23,476 bases of DNA from Fusobacterium sp. (GCF_032477075.1 NZ_JAWDXO010000045.1:1-23476), one strand, 5' to 3'; shown: positions 6,973 through 15,752, counted from the stretch's first letter. Numbers and translations: made by a program. Notes: generated from the letters alone by a model not told the origin.

Positions 6973-9900
6973 CTACTGTTTTTCAGCTATTTCTTTAACT
7001 TTTACATAATCTATTTTTCCAGTACCAAGTAAGGGTAATTTATCTACTGTAACAATCTTTTTAGGTACCCATAACTCACTGTAAAGTTTTTCTTTGAAAT
7101 AATTTAGCATTTCTTTACTGTTAATATTATTCTTTTCTGTAACTAAAACTAATTGTTCTCCCTTTTTTTCATCAGGAATAGAAGTAACAACACTAGGAAA
7201 ATCTTTAATATAACTATTTATTATCTCTTCTACAGCAGTAAGAGAAACCATTTCACCAGCTATTTTAGCAAATCTTTTAGCTCTTCCTAAAATAGTAACA
7301 AATTTATTTTCATCAATATCTACAATATCTCCAGTATCATACCAACCACCTTCAGGCTGAACTATTTTTCCATCTTTTAGATAACCAAGCATAATATTTT
7401 TACCTTTTATCCATAATCGTCCACCTTTTTCTATACCAGGAATAGATTCCAGTTTATATTCTATGTCAGGTAAAAGCCTTCCAACACTTCCTCTTTTTTG
7501 ATACATAGGAGTATTTACTGCAATAACTGGACTGGCTTCTGTTACGCCATATCCTTCTAAAACTCTTACCCCAAATCTTTCCATCCATTGATAATAGGTA
7601 GAATCTTTCAATTTTTCTGCTCCTACCATTGCATATTTTATATTATAGAAGTCATAAGGATTAGCCTGTTTAGCATATCCATTAAAAAATGTATCAGTTC
7701 CGCATAAAATTGTAGCATTAGAATCATAAACCAATTCTGGAACTATCTTATAATGCACAGGAGAAGGGTAAAAAAATACTTTTATTCCTGAAAGAAGCGG
7801 CAGTATAGTTCCAACTCCAAGTCCAAATGAATGAAACATAGGAAGTGCATTAAACATAACATCCTGACTTGTGAAAGAAAATAATGAAGACATTTGAAAT
7901 CTGTTTGCCTGTAAATTTTCGTGACTTAGAAGTACAGCTTTTGGAATTCCTTCAGACCCTGATGTGAAAAGAATAGTACAAGGATCATTATAATTTGTTT
8001 GAGGAATTTTTTTCAAAAAGTAATTAAAAAATCCGGATAATTTTGTAGCCAGATTTATTTTTGCTTGAAATTCTTCTAAATAAATAATTTCCACTCCATT
8101 TTCTTCCAAAGTTTTAATGAGATCTTCTAATTGAAGCATTTCTATCATTCTTTTAGCTGTAATAACAGTTGATATTTCAGCAGTTTTTATACAGGATAAT
8201 ATTTGACTTTTTCCTTGGGTAAAGTTAATCATAGCAGGAATCTTACCAGCAGACTGCAGTCCAAAGAAAACTAAAGCATCTATTATGGAGTTAGGAAGTA
8301 TTAATCCAATATTTTTTTCTTTGAAATTTCTTTTTATAGCTTCTCCAATAACATATGACTTTAATATAAAATTCTTATAGCTCATTGGTTGCCTAGCAAT
8401 ATCTTCTACAATCATATGTTTTTTACCATGTATTTTAGCAGCATTTAGTAATGATTTAAAAATATTTTCTTTTATTGGGGAAGATTTAAAAATCATGGAA
8501 GTCATGATTTCATAAAGTTGATCTCCTATCTTTTCTCTTTTTGCACTACCCTTATCTCCTTCAGATAATTTTATTTTAGTTGGAGGAAGTATAGTAATCT
8601 TTATCCTAGGGAATAATTTAGTCTTAAATTTAGTTTTTAAATATGAAAATTTTGAATATTGAGCACCATCTATTCTGATAGGAAGAATATTAGCATTAGC
8701 TTTTAAAGCTACTACTCCTGCTCCTTCATATACTTTCATCAAAGAACCTGTTACAGTTATTCTTCCTTCAGGGAATATGATACATTTTTCATTGTTTTTT
8801 AATTCATTAATAAGCTGTTTTAATGCCAGAGGATTTGTAGGATCAATTGGATACAGTTTTACTACTGGCTTAAAAATTCTGATCCACCATTTTTTAGAAA
8901 TTGTTGTATTAATTGCAAATATTAATTTTTCTGGCATGAATGAAGCAACAAGCAATCCATCTAATAGAGATGTATGATTTGCTATTATAAGAACTCTTTT
9001 TCCAGCTTTTTCATAATTTTCAAGACCAGTAACTTCCATTTTGAATATTAGAGATAAAATACTCTGTGCCATAGATCTTGGAAGAGCATCTGGAATAATA
9101 GTGAGTATATACAGAGATACACATAGACAAATAATAGATATTAAGAAAAAAATATCTGATATAATGAATCCGATTTTAAAAAGTCCAAGAACAAGGGCAG
9201 AAAAAATTACTATTCCAACAGCATTCATTATATTATTTCCAGCTATGATAGTAGCTAGATATTTTTTAGGTGCCTTATTCTGCAAAAAAGCATTTAAAGG
9301 AACTATATACATTCCACCAAAAAAGGCGAGAAAAAATAATATAAAAGATATTTTTATTCCTGGAATTGACTTGAAAAATGCAACTGTCCTTATTTGACTG
9401 TCAGGAGTAATGTAATCTTTGGTAAAGAGATAAAGAAAGAAAGTAGCAACCCCAATTCCGATAGAACTCAAAGGAACAAATGTAGGATGAACAATTCCTC
9501 TCATAACTTTTGTACATATAAAGGTTCCAGCAGCCATACCTAATGAAAATATAAACATAAATACAGCAACAGCATTTCTTGAAAGTCCTAATAAATCACT
9601 GCACATAGGATAAAGCTGAGTAAGAATAACTGCACCAAGTGCCCAAAACCATGAAAGCCCTAAGATAGTTATATAAATACTTCTTATTTCAGATATTTTT
9701 TTTAATGTTATCTTTAAAGTTTTAAATATATTAAAACTCATAGATAGGTCAGGCCTTGGAGCAGGAGCAGAAGGTATTTTAAAACTGCTGAGCATACCAA
9801 GTAAAGAACAAAATACAAGTATTCCAACAGTTATATTAGGAGAAGTGATATGAGCTCCTAATATAGTTCCCATTAATATTGAAAAATATGTGGCTCCATC

Positions 9901-10329
9901 TATTATGGCATTTCCTTCTATTAATTCACACTCTTCAAGGTGCTGAGGGATTATGGAATATTTAACAGGACCAAAAAAAGCAGACTGTATACTCATAAAA
10001 AATAGTATAATAATAAGTGCATAATAAAACTTAAAAAAAACTGCAACAGCAGTTAAAACCATTAATATAAATTCTGCACACTTTAAAATCTTAGCAATTT
10101 TATCTCTATGATATTTATCAGCTAGTTGTCCAGCTGTAGCAGATAAAAAGAAAAAAGGAAGAATAAAAAGAATAGAAATGAAATTCAGCAGCATTCCCTC
10201 ATGATCTCTGTTTAATGTAAGATTATAAGTAATAAAAGCCATGATAGCTGTTTTTAACATGTTATCATTAAAAGCTCCAAAAAATTGAGTTATAAATAAA
10301 GGCCAAAATCTTTTATTTTTTAACAACAT
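6973..10329 (-). CDS. Trifunctional lysophospholipid transporter LplT / acyltransferase PlsC / acyl-ACP synthetase fusion (Aas-type)
   Basis: The 1118-residue protein fuses three steps of lysophospholipid repair. Residues about 1-415 form an MFS transporter like LplT, opening with FWPLFITQFFGAFNDN and carrying about twelve membrane segments. Residues about 430-620 are a PlsC acyltransferase with the catalytic NHTSLLD (His452-x4-Asp457) and FPEGRITVTG near 519. Residues about 640-1118 are an AMP-forming acyl-ACP synthetase with FTSGSEGIPK near 788, GYGVTEASP near 926, YDTGD near 997 and a C-terminal Lys in GTGKIDY near 1105. In E. coli the same functions are split between LplT and Aas. It likely flips lysophospholipid inward and reacylates it at the inner membrane. 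GGAGG lies 6 nt before the ATG. It stands alone between a terminator and ygjP. Confidence 0.93.
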   Translation of the reverse strand: MLLKNKRFWPLFITQFFGAFNDNMLKTAIMAFITYNLTLNRDHEGMLLNFISILFILPFFFLSATAGQLADKYHRDKIAKILKCAEFILMVLTAVAVFFKFYYALIIILFFMSIQSAFFGPVKYSIIPQHLEECELIEGNAIIDGATYFSILMGTILGAHITSPNITVGILVFCSLLGMLSSFKIPSAPAPRPDLSMSFNIFKTLKITLKKISEIRSIYITILGLSWFWALGAVILTQLYPMCSDLLGLSRNAVAVFMFIFSLGMAAGTFICTKVMRGIVHPTFVPLSSIGIGVATFFLYLFTKDYITPDSQIRTVAFFKSIPGIKISFILFFLAFFGGMYIVPLNAFLQNKAPKKYLATIIAGNNIMNAVGIVIFSALVLGLFKIGFIISDIFFLISIICLCVSLYILTIIPDALPRSMAQSILSLIFKMEVTGLENYEKAGKRVLIIANHTSLLDGLLVASFMPEKLIFAINTTISKKWWIRIFKPVVKLYPIDPTNPLALKQLINELKNNEKCIIFPEGRITVTGSLMKVYEGAGVVALKANANILPIRIDGAQYSKFSYLKTKFKTKLFPRIKITILPPTKIKLSEGDKGSAKREKIGDQLYEIMTSMIFKSSPIKENIFKSLLNAAKIHGKKHMIVEDIARQPMSYKNFILKSYVIGEAIKRNFKEKNIGLILPNSIIDALVFFGLQSAGKIPAMINFTQGKSQILSCIKTAEISTVITAKRMIEMLQLEDLIKTLEENGVEIIYLEEFQAKINLATKLSGFFNYFLKKIPQTNYNDPCTILFTSGSEGIPKAVLLSHENLQANRFQMSSLFSFTSQDVMFNALPMFHSFGLGVGTILPLLSGIKVFFYPSPVHYKIVPELVYDSNATILCGTDTFFNGYAKQANPYDFYNIKYAMVGAEKLKDSTYYQWMERFGVRVLEGYGVTEASPVIAVNTPMYQKRGSVGRLLPDIEYKLESIPGIEKGGRLWIKGKNIMLGYLKDGKIVQPEGGWYDTGDIVDIDENKFVTILGRAKRFAKIAGEMVSLTAVEEIINSYIKDFPSVVTSIPDEKKGEQLVLVTEKNNINSKEMLNYFKEKLYSELWVPKKIVTVDKLPLLGTGKIDYVKVKEIAEKQ

Positions 10330-10360
10330 ATATCCTCCAAAAATGTAGTTATTTTCTAAA

Positions 10361-10389
10361 ATTATAAATTTAAATATTTATGATTAAAG
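10361..10389 (-). promoter_or_regulatory. Possible promoter of the LplT-Aas fusion gene
   Basis: On the minus strand TATAAT (10361-10366) lies about 32 nt before the start codon. The best upstream hexamers are CTTTAA at 17 nt or TTTAAT at 16 nt, both poor -35 matches. A 12-bp perfect palindrome ATAGATATCTAT lies just upstream at 10394-10405. Confidence 0.4.
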
Positions 10390-10393
10390 TTAT

Positions 10394-10405
10394 ATAGATA
10401 TCTAT
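10394..10405. repeat. 12-bp perfect palindrome upstream of the LplT-Aas fusion gene
   Basis: ATAGATATCTAT reads identically on both strands. It lies about 65-75 nt upstream of the fusion gene start, next to its candidate -35, where an operator or activator site could sit. In such AT-rich DNA a chance palindrome is also plausible. Confidence 0.35.
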
Positions 10406-10455
10406 TTAAGTATACATTATTTTTTCTTTTTTTAAAAGTATTCTTTGTATAAATA

Positions 10456-11124
10456 TTATGCTTTATTATTCAGAATCTTTTTTCTTAATTTCCAGTCAGG
10501 CATATATTTTTCTACAAAATTCCAGAATTCTTTTTGATGATGTGGATATGGAATGTGTGAAAGTTCATGTAAAACTACATATTCAATAGCAGAAATAGGT
10601 TTTTCTATGAGATGAAGATTGTATGTAATTATTTTTCTGGTAGTATTGCAGGAACCCCACCTACTTTTCATACTTCTTATTTTTATTTCATCAGGGAGAA
10701 AACCAACTTTTTTTCCTATTTCTACAGTGAGTTTTTCTAAAATAGCAGCAATCTTTTCTCTGAACCATTTATTAAGAATTTTCTTTTTTTCCTCGATTGA
10801 TTCAGGTTTTTTACAATAAATAAATATTTTTTTTTCATCTTGTTCTATAAAATTTTTCTTAGATGGAATAACTTCCAGAATATATTTTTTTCCAAGATAG
10901 AAAATTTCATCATCATCTATGTAAGAAATAGATTTTTTATTAGAATAATATTCAGTAATAGAATTTATTTTTTCTACTATCCATTTTTCTTTCTGCATAA
11001 TCAACTGGTCTATATATTTTTGAGGAACTCTTTTAGGTGCAGATACCAGTACTTCTCCATTAGAATTTATTTTTATTATTATGTTTTTTATTTTTTTTCT
11101 TGTTACAGTTACTTTAAAATTCAT
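10456..11124 (-). CDS. YgjP-like M48-type metallopeptidase domain protein
   Basis: The 222-residue protein matches the YgjP-like (DUF45) metallopeptidase family. The zinc motif is HELSH at 186-190, with the third His at 196 followed by EFW, as in the family pattern HELxH-x5-H-x3-FW. Upstream lies the family signature RSMKSRWGSCNTTRKIITYNL (split here: SRWGSC near 154-159). There is no signal peptide or membrane segment, so it should be cytoplasmic. Its physiological substrate is unknown. It is encoded on the minus strand, divergent from lepA, with its own extended -10 promoter. No terminator separates it clearly from the next minus-strand gene, but the 126-nt gap has a separate promoter candidate. 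Confidence 0.88.
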   Translation of the reverse strand: MNFKVTVTRKKIKNIIIKINSNGEVLVSAPKRVPQKYIDQLIMQKEKWIVEKINSITEYYSNKKSISYIDDDEIFYLGKKYILEVIPSKKNFIEQDEKKIFIYCKKPESIEEKKKILNKWFREKIAAILEKLTVEIGKKVGFLPDEIKIRSMKSRWGSCNTTRKIITYNLHLIEKPISAIEYVVLHELSHIPYPHHQKEFWNFVEKYMPDWKLRKKILNNKA

Positions 11125-11155
11125 AAAATTCCTTTCTAAAATTAGCTTTTCATTA

Positions 11156-11164
11156 ATTATACCA
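11156..11164 (-). promoter_or_regulatory. Extended -10 promoter for the ygjP-like gene
   Basis: The minus strand reads TGGTATAAT, a perfect TATAAT with an upstream TG one base away, about 32 nt before the start codon. The -35 region is weak, which an extended -10 tolerates. Confidence 0.6.
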
Positions 11165-11168
11165 CATA

Positions 11169-11176
11169 AAGCGCTT
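11169..11176. promoter_or_regulatory. GC-containing palindrome between divergent ygjP and lepA promoters (cre-like core)
   Basis: AAGCGCTT is a perfect palindrome embedded in TAAAGCGCTTCC, lying between the two divergent promoters. Its core resembles the AAARCGYTT centre of CcpA-type catabolite-responsive elements but lacks the outer TG and CA. It could be an operator. The assignment is inference. Confidence 0.3.
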
Positions 11177-11185
11177 CCTTTTTAG

Positions 11186-11214
11186 TTGATTTTTTTTGGA
11201 TAATCTTTTATAAT
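11186..11214 (+). promoter_or_regulatory. Promoter of lepA
   Basis: TTGATT at 11186-11191 and a perfect TATAAT at 11209-11214 are separated by exactly 17 nt. Transcription would start near 11221, about 30 nt before the lepA start codon. Confidence 0.75.
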
Positions 11215-11249
11215 GTTGTGTAAGTGATAAAATAATTAGGAGGAAATTT

Positions 11250-13052
11250 ATGTTGCAAAAGCATAAGAGAAATTTTTCAATAATTGCTCATATAGATCAT
11301 GGTAAGTCAACAATAGCAGATAGATTGTTAGAATTTACAGGAACTGTAACTAAAAGAGAAATGAAAGAGCAGCTTCTTGATTCTATGGATTTGGAAAGAG
11401 AAAAGGGAATAACAATAAAGGCTCAAGCTGTTACTTTATACTATAAAGCAAAAGATGGAATAGAATATGAGTTAAATCTTATAGATACTCCAGGGCATGT
11501 GGATTTTATTTATGAGGTGTCTAGATCGCTGGCAGCTTGTGAAGGTGCCCTTCTTGTAGTTGATGCAGCTCAGGGAGTGGAAGCTCAGACCCTTGCCAAT
11601 GTATATCTGGCTATAGAAAATAATCTGGAAGTAGTACCAGTAATTAATAAAATTGATCTTCCTGCAGCTGATCCAGAAAAAGTAAGACATGAAATAGAAG
11701 ATATAATAGGTCTTCCAGCAGATGATGCTGTAATGTGTTCTGGAAAAACTGGGATAGGAATAGATGATTTATTAGAAGCAATAGTGGCTAAAGTACCAGC
11801 TCCAGCATATGATGAAAAAGCTCCATTGAAAGCATTGATTTTTGATTCTAAATTTGATGATTACAGAGGAGTTATTACATATGTAAAAGTTTTAGATGGG
11901 TCTATAAAAAAGGGAGATAAAATAAAAATCTGGTCTACTGAAAAAGAATTTGATGTATTAGAAGTTGGAGTATTTTCACCAACTATGAAACCAAATAATG
12001 GACTTACTTCAGGATCAGTTGGATATATAATTACAGGGGTAAAAACTATTCATGATACAAGAGTTGGAGATACAGTAACTAATGCTAAAGAGCCTTGTAT
12101 GTTTCCATTAGAGGGATTTAAACCAGCTCAATCAATGGTATTTGCAGGAATCTATCCATTATTTACAGATGATTATGAAGATTTAAGAGATGCTCTTGAA
12201 AAATTGCAGCTCAATGATGCTTCTCTTACATATGTACCAGAAACTTCACTAGCTTTAGGATTTGGATTTAGATGTGGATTTCTAGGACTTCTGCATATGG
12301 AGATAATTGTTGAAAGATTAAGAAGAGAATATGGTATAGATCTTATTTCAACAACTCCATCAGTTGAATATAAAGTTAATATGGATAAAGGAAATGTTCT
12401 TGTTATAGATAATCCTTGTGAATTTCCAGATCCAGGAAAAGGAAGATTATCTGTAGAAGAACCATTTATAAGAGGAAAAGTAATTGTACCAAAAGAATAT
12501 GTAGGAAATGTAATGGAACTTTGCCAAGAGAAAAGAGGAATTTTTATAGGGATGGATTTTATAGATGAGACTAGATCACTTCTTACTTATGAATTGCCAC
12601 TAGCTGAAATTGTAATTGATTTTTATGATAAACTAAAATCGAGAACTAAAGGTTATGCTTCATTTGAATATGAACTTGTAGGATATAAAGAATCAGACCT
12701 TGTAAAAGTTGATATACTTGTATCTGGCAAACCAGTAGATGCTTTTTCATTTATTGCTCATAGAGATGGAGCTTATTCTAGAGGAAGAGCTATATGTGAA
12801 AAACTTAGAGAGGTTATACCAAGACAGCAGTTTGAAATACCTATTCAGGCAGCTTTAGGATCAAAGGTTATAGCAAGAGAAACTATAAAAGCTTTCAGAA
12901 AAAATGTTATAGCTAAATGTTATGGTGGAGACATAACAAGAAAGAAAAAACTTCTTGAAAAGCAAAAAGAAGGAAAGAAAAGAATGAAGAGTATAGGAAA
13001 TGTTGAAATTCCTCAGGAAGCATTTGTTTCAGTTCTTAAATTAAATGATTAA
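11250..13052 (+). CDS. lepA: Elongation factor 4 (LepA), ribosome back-translocase GTPase
   Basis: LepA/EF4 is a translational GTPase related to EF-G that acts on stalled or misplaced ribosomes. The 600-residue length is standard. GTPase motifs are visible in order: AHIDHGKST near residues 13-21, DTPGHVDF near 78-85 and NKIDLP near 132-137. The LepA-specific C-terminal domain ends with RKKKLLEKQKEGKKRMKSIG and NVEIPQEAFVSVLKLND, both typical. AGGAGG lies 7 nt before the ATG. It is divergent from the ygjP-like gene and seems monocistronic: the next gene is 190 nt away behind a weak hairpin with six T. Confidence 0.98.
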   Translation: MLQKHKRNFSIIAHIDHGKSTIADRLLEFTGTVTKREMKEQLLDSMDLEREKGITIKAQAVTLYYKAKDGIEYELNLIDTPGHVDFIYEVSRSLAACEGALLVVDAAQGVEAQTLANVYLAIENNLEVVPVINKIDLPAADPEKVRHEIEDIIGLPADDAVMCSGKTGIGIDDLLEAIVAKVPAPAYDEKAPLKALIFDSKFDDYRGVITYVKVLDGSIKKGDKIKIWSTEKEFDVLEVGVFSPTMKPNNGLTSGSVGYIITGVKTIHDTRVGDTVTNAKEPCMFPLEGFKPAQSMVFAGIYPLFTDDYEDLRDALEKLQLNDASLTYVPETSLALGFGFRCGFLGLLHMEIIVERLRREYGIDLISTTPSVEYKVNMDKGNVLVIDNPCEFPDPGKGRLSVEEPFIRGKVIVPKEYVGNVMELCQEKRGIFIGMDFIDETRSLLTYELPLAEIVIDFYDKLKSRTKGYASFEYELVGYKESDLVKVDILVSGKPVDAFSFIAHRDGAYSRGRAICEKLREVIPRQQFEIPIQAALGSKVIARETIKAFRKNVIAKCYGGDITRKKKLLEKQKEGKKRMKSIGNVEIPQEAFVSVLKLND

Positions 13053-13148
13053 TAGATAGAATAAAAGAGAATGACTAATAGTATAGAAATATAGATTTTG
13101 AATTTTTTAATAGAAAGATTTATTATTAATTTTGTTTGTAGAAAATAA

Positions 13149-13172
13149 AATATTGATACAATATTGTTTTTT
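13149..13172 (+). terminator. Weak candidate terminator downstream of lepA
   Basis: AATATTG (13149-13155) and CAATATT (13159-13165) form a 7-bp A/T-rich stem with a 3-nt loop, and six T follow at 13167-13172. It lies about 95 nt after lepA. The low stem stability makes it uncertain. Confidence 0.4.
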
Positions 13173-13266
13173 ATGATTTATTTACTTTATTAATTTCATG
13201 AGTTTTTCTAAATATACAGATTTTTAAAATATATTCTAACTTTTTGGTTATTCTCTTTTTAACAAT

Positions 13267-13276
13267 AAGGAGGGAG
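13267..13276 (+). promoter_or_regulatory. Ribosome binding site that fixes a TTG start
   Basis: AAGGAGGGAG is a near-perfect Shine-Dalgarno sequence. It lies inside the longer reading frame that begins at ATG 13244 and is well placed for the in-frame TTG at 13283, so it argues for the TTG start. Confidence 0.75.
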
Positions 13277-13282
13277 AATATT

Positions 13283-14494
13283 TTGAATATAGGAAAAGAA
13301 ATATTAGACAAACTAAATGTATTAAGCAAGATAAGTGAACCTTCTGAAGGAGTGACAAGATTATATCTAACAAAAGAATATTTAGAAGCCAGAAATACTA
13401 TAGAAAACTGGATGAAAGAAGCAGGACTTACAACAAAAATAGATGGAGTAGGAAATCTTATTGGAGAATATAGAAGTAATAATCCAAAAGCAAAAACTCT
13501 TGTAATGGGATCACATCAAGACAGTGTAGAAGATGGGGGAAAATTTGATGGAATACTAGGGGTAATACTTCCAATAGTATGCATAAAAAATCTTCTTAAA
13601 AAATATAAAGAATTAAGCTGTAATATAAAAATAATATCATTTGCATATGAGGAAGGAACTACTTATGGAGCAGCTTGCTTAACAAGTAAAGCAATAGCTG
13701 GAACTTTTAAAGAATCTCTTTTGGAATTGGAATATAAGGGAAAGAAACTTAATCATGTTATGAAAGAATATGGATTTGATCCTCAAAAAATAGATGAATG
13801 TAAATTTAAAAAAGAGGATATAGATACTTTTTTAGAAGTACATATAGAACAAGGACCAGTTTTAGAGTATGAAAATCTTTCTGTGGGAATAGTAACTGCT
13901 ATTCAATCTTGTAATAGATATCTTGTAAATATAAAAGGACAGGCAGGGCATTCAGGAACTATTCCTATGAAAATGAGAAAAGATGCAGGAGCTGTAATGG
14001 CAGAAATAATATATAAAAGTACAAAACTCACAGAAGAATTGGGAGAAATGGTTTTAACTTTTGGGAAGATATCTGTTGTTCCAGGAGCAGTAAATGTAAT
14101 ACCAGGGGAAGCAGAGTTTACAATAGATATAAGGGCAATGAAAAATCAGATACTAACAAATACTATGGAAAAAATAGAGAATATAATAAAAGAAGTAACT
14201 GAAAGTAAAAAAATGACATATTCAATAAAAATGACTAATGAAATAATGGAAACAGCTTGCAGTCCAACAGTAATAGAAACTTTAGAAAAAAGCTTTATGA
14301 GACAAAACATTCCTATTTTTAAACTTCCAAGTGGAGCAGGGCATGATGCACAGGAGATGGCAAATATTGCTGAGATGGGAATGCTTTTTGTAAGGTGTAT
14401 AGATGGAATAAGTCATAATCCAATAGAAGATGTAAGAGAAAAAGATTTGGATATAGCAGGAAATGTAATTATGGATTATATATATAATTTTTAA
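13283..14494 (+). CDS. M20-type Zn-dependent hydantoinase/carbamoylase family amidase
   Basis: The family includes N-carbamoyl-L-amino acid hydrolases, allantoate amidohydrolases and beta-ureidopropionases, which cut carbamoyl or ureido groups using two metal ions. Likely metal ligands are His78 (GSHQDS), Asp89 (GGKFDG), Glu124 (YEEGT), His187 (EVHIEQG) and His378 (SHNPIE). GHSGTIPM near 222-229 belongs to the dimerisation/lid domain. I chose the TTG at 13283 (403 residues) because of its strong ribosome site and because the first 13 residues of the longer frame are unlike the family. There is no hydantoinase, allantoinase or purine-degradation gene nearby, so the substrate stays open. A terminator follows. 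Confidence 0.88.
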   Translation: MNIGKEILDKLNVLSKISEPSEGVTRLYLTKEYLEARNTIENWMKEAGLTTKIDGVGNLIGEYRSNNPKAKTLVMGSHQDSVEDGGKFDGILGVILPIVCIKNLLKKYKELSCNIKIISFAYEEGTTYGAACLTSKAIAGTFKESLLELEYKGKKLNHVMKEYGFDPQKIDECKFKKEDIDTFLEVHIEQGPVLEYENLSVGIVTAIQSCNRYLVNIKGQAGHSGTIPMKMRKDAGAVMAEIIYKSTKLTEELGEMVLTFGKISVVPGAVNVIPGEAEFTIDIRAMKNQILTNTMEKIENIIKEVTESKKMTYSIKMTNEIMETACSPTVIETLEKSFMRQNIPIFKLPSGAGHDAQEMANIAEMGMLFVRCIDGISHNPIEDVREKDLDIAGNVIMDYIYNF

Positions 14495-14507
14495 AATATG
14501 GTAAATA

Positions 14508-14540
14508 AAAATGAGTCTGATTATTATTCAGGCTCATTTT
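14508..14540. terminator. Bidirectional intrinsic terminator between the amidase and the LpxL-like gene
   Basis: AAAATGAGTCTG (14508-14519) pairs with CAGGCTCATTTT (14529-14540) with one G-U pair around an ATTATTATT loop. T-rich sequence follows on the plus strand and the A-tract serves the minus strand. It lies between convergent genes. Confidence 0.85.
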
Positions 14541-14548
14541 ATAATACT

Positions 14549-15433
14549 TTATTTTTTATTTTTTTTATGAAGCTTGCTGTATAAACTCCATCTATCATGA
14601 AACCACATCCATTGTTCTGGATACTTTCTGATTACTTCTTCCATTTTATTTATAAGAAGCTGTGTATTTCTCTGTACATCTTCTTTAAAATTATTAGTTT
14701 TAGTAAATTTTATCTGTTCTACAACTTTTATTGTACAAGAATTATCTTTGTGCATAATATTATATCCCCATACAAATGGAATATCATATTTTAGAGCAAG
14801 TGAAATAGCTCCAGTAGGAGCGTTTGTACTCTCACCAAAGAAATTAACAGTAGCTCCTTTATCTCTGTGGTCACTGAATAATGCAATTATTCCTTTATTG
14901 TTAAGTCTTTCTATAAGTTCTTTGCTTGTTCTCTTATTTTTTTGTAAAATTGTAAGATTAAGGTCATTTTTTCTGCTTTCATTTATAAATTTATCAAGAT
15001 ATGGATTTCTTTGTTTTTTTGCAACAGTAGTAACATCATAACCTTCTCCAGCTTTTACAGTAGCCTCCATATTACCTAAATGAAGTGTAGAAACTACAAC
15101 ACCTTTATTTTCAGCAGCAGCTTTATGTAAAATTTCTATATTTTCAATTTTTACTCTTCCAGGTTCATTTAAATATTTTCCAAACCATAAAGTACACAAA
15201 AAAGCTTTTAACATTATTTTAAAAGATTCAAGAGCAATTTTTTCTCTTTCCTTTTCAGTTTTTTCTGGGAAAGCAAGTTTAAGGTTAGCAAGAGCTATTT
15301 TTCGTCTTTTTATTACTATTTTATATCCAAGCCAACCTAAAAATTCTGCAAATTTAAATCTAGCATTTTCGGGAAAAAGGAGGATAATAAATCTAAAAAA
15401 CATAATTATCCAATATTGTATTCTATATATCAT
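14549..15433 (-). CDS. LpxL/HtrB-like lipid A late acyltransferase family protein
   Basis: The 294-residue protein belongs to the bacterial lysophospholipid/lipid A acyltransferase family that adds secondary acyl chains to Kdo2-lipid IVA at the inner membrane. An N-terminal hydrophobic anchor (about residues 5-20, WIIMFFRFIILLF) is followed by the catalytic HLGNME, His118-x4-Glu123, and later SDHRDKGATVNFFG, matching the family's D-x-G-x-FFG region. Near the end is QWMWFHDRW, the family's typical close (usually YxWxHRRW/F). Size and layout fit LpxL-type enzymes. Which acyl step it performs cannot be told. It is monocistronic on the minus strand, with its own promoter in the divergent gap, and TAGGAGA lies 7 nt before the ATG. 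Confidence 0.88.
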   Translation of the reverse strand: MIYRIQYWIIMFFRFIILLFPENARFKFAEFLGWLGYKIVIKRRKIALANLKLAFPEKTEKEREKIALESFKIMLKAFLCTLWFGKYLNEPGRVKIENIEILHKAAAENKGVVVSTLHLGNMEATVKAGEGYDVTTVAKKQRNPYLDKFINESRKNDLNLTILQKNKRTSKELIERLNNKGIIALFSDHRDKGATVNFFGESTNAPTGAISLALKYDIPFVWGYNIMHKDNSCTIKVVEQIKFTKTNNFKEDVQRNTQLLINKMEEVIRKYPEQWMWFHDRWSLYSKLHKKNKK

Positions 15434-15474
15434 GAAACTATCTCCTATATTAAAATTATTATTTTAGCAGAAAC

Positions 15475-15503
15475 ATTATAACACAAAATACTAAAAAGGT
15501 AAA
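15475..15503 (-). promoter_or_regulatory. Promoter of the LpxL-like acyltransferase gene
   Basis: The minus strand shows TTTACC, a 17-nt spacer and a perfect TATAAT at 15475-15480, about 42 nt before the start codon. Confidence 0.6.
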
Positions 15504-15692
15504 TTAATCAATACTCAATTTCACTAAAATTATTAATTTTTAATCTCAAATTTATAAACTATGCAATAAACTGCCATAGGAATTTAAGTATGTCAATATT
15601 GATTTATTTTTTAAATTTTTTAATTATATTTTATTGTTATAAATATATTCAATAGTTTTATAATTTATATATTCATTTTATTCTCATTGATA

Positions 15693-15721
15693 TTGTTGAG
15701 AAGAAGTGTATATGGTATAAT
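15693..15721 (+). promoter_or_regulatory. Promoter of the MORN-repeat lipoprotein gene
   Basis: A perfect extended -10, TGGTATAAT, lies at 15713-15721. TTGTTG lies 17 nt upstream as a weak -35. The start codon is about 31 nt further on, with GGAGG in between. Confidence 0.65.
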
Positions 15722-15752
15722 AAAAATATTGACATCTATGGAGGATTGACTT

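Larger units (their letters stand above)
15434..15752. other. 319-nt divergent intergenic region, AT-rich, with two promoters
   Basis: I see no coding sequence here. It holds the minus-strand promoter of the LpxL-like gene near its left end and the plus-strand promoter of the MORN-repeat lipoprotein near its right end. Between them is very AT-rich DNA with a 10-bp perfect palindrome TCAATATTGA at 15593-15602. No RNA gene is evident. Confidence 0.6.
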
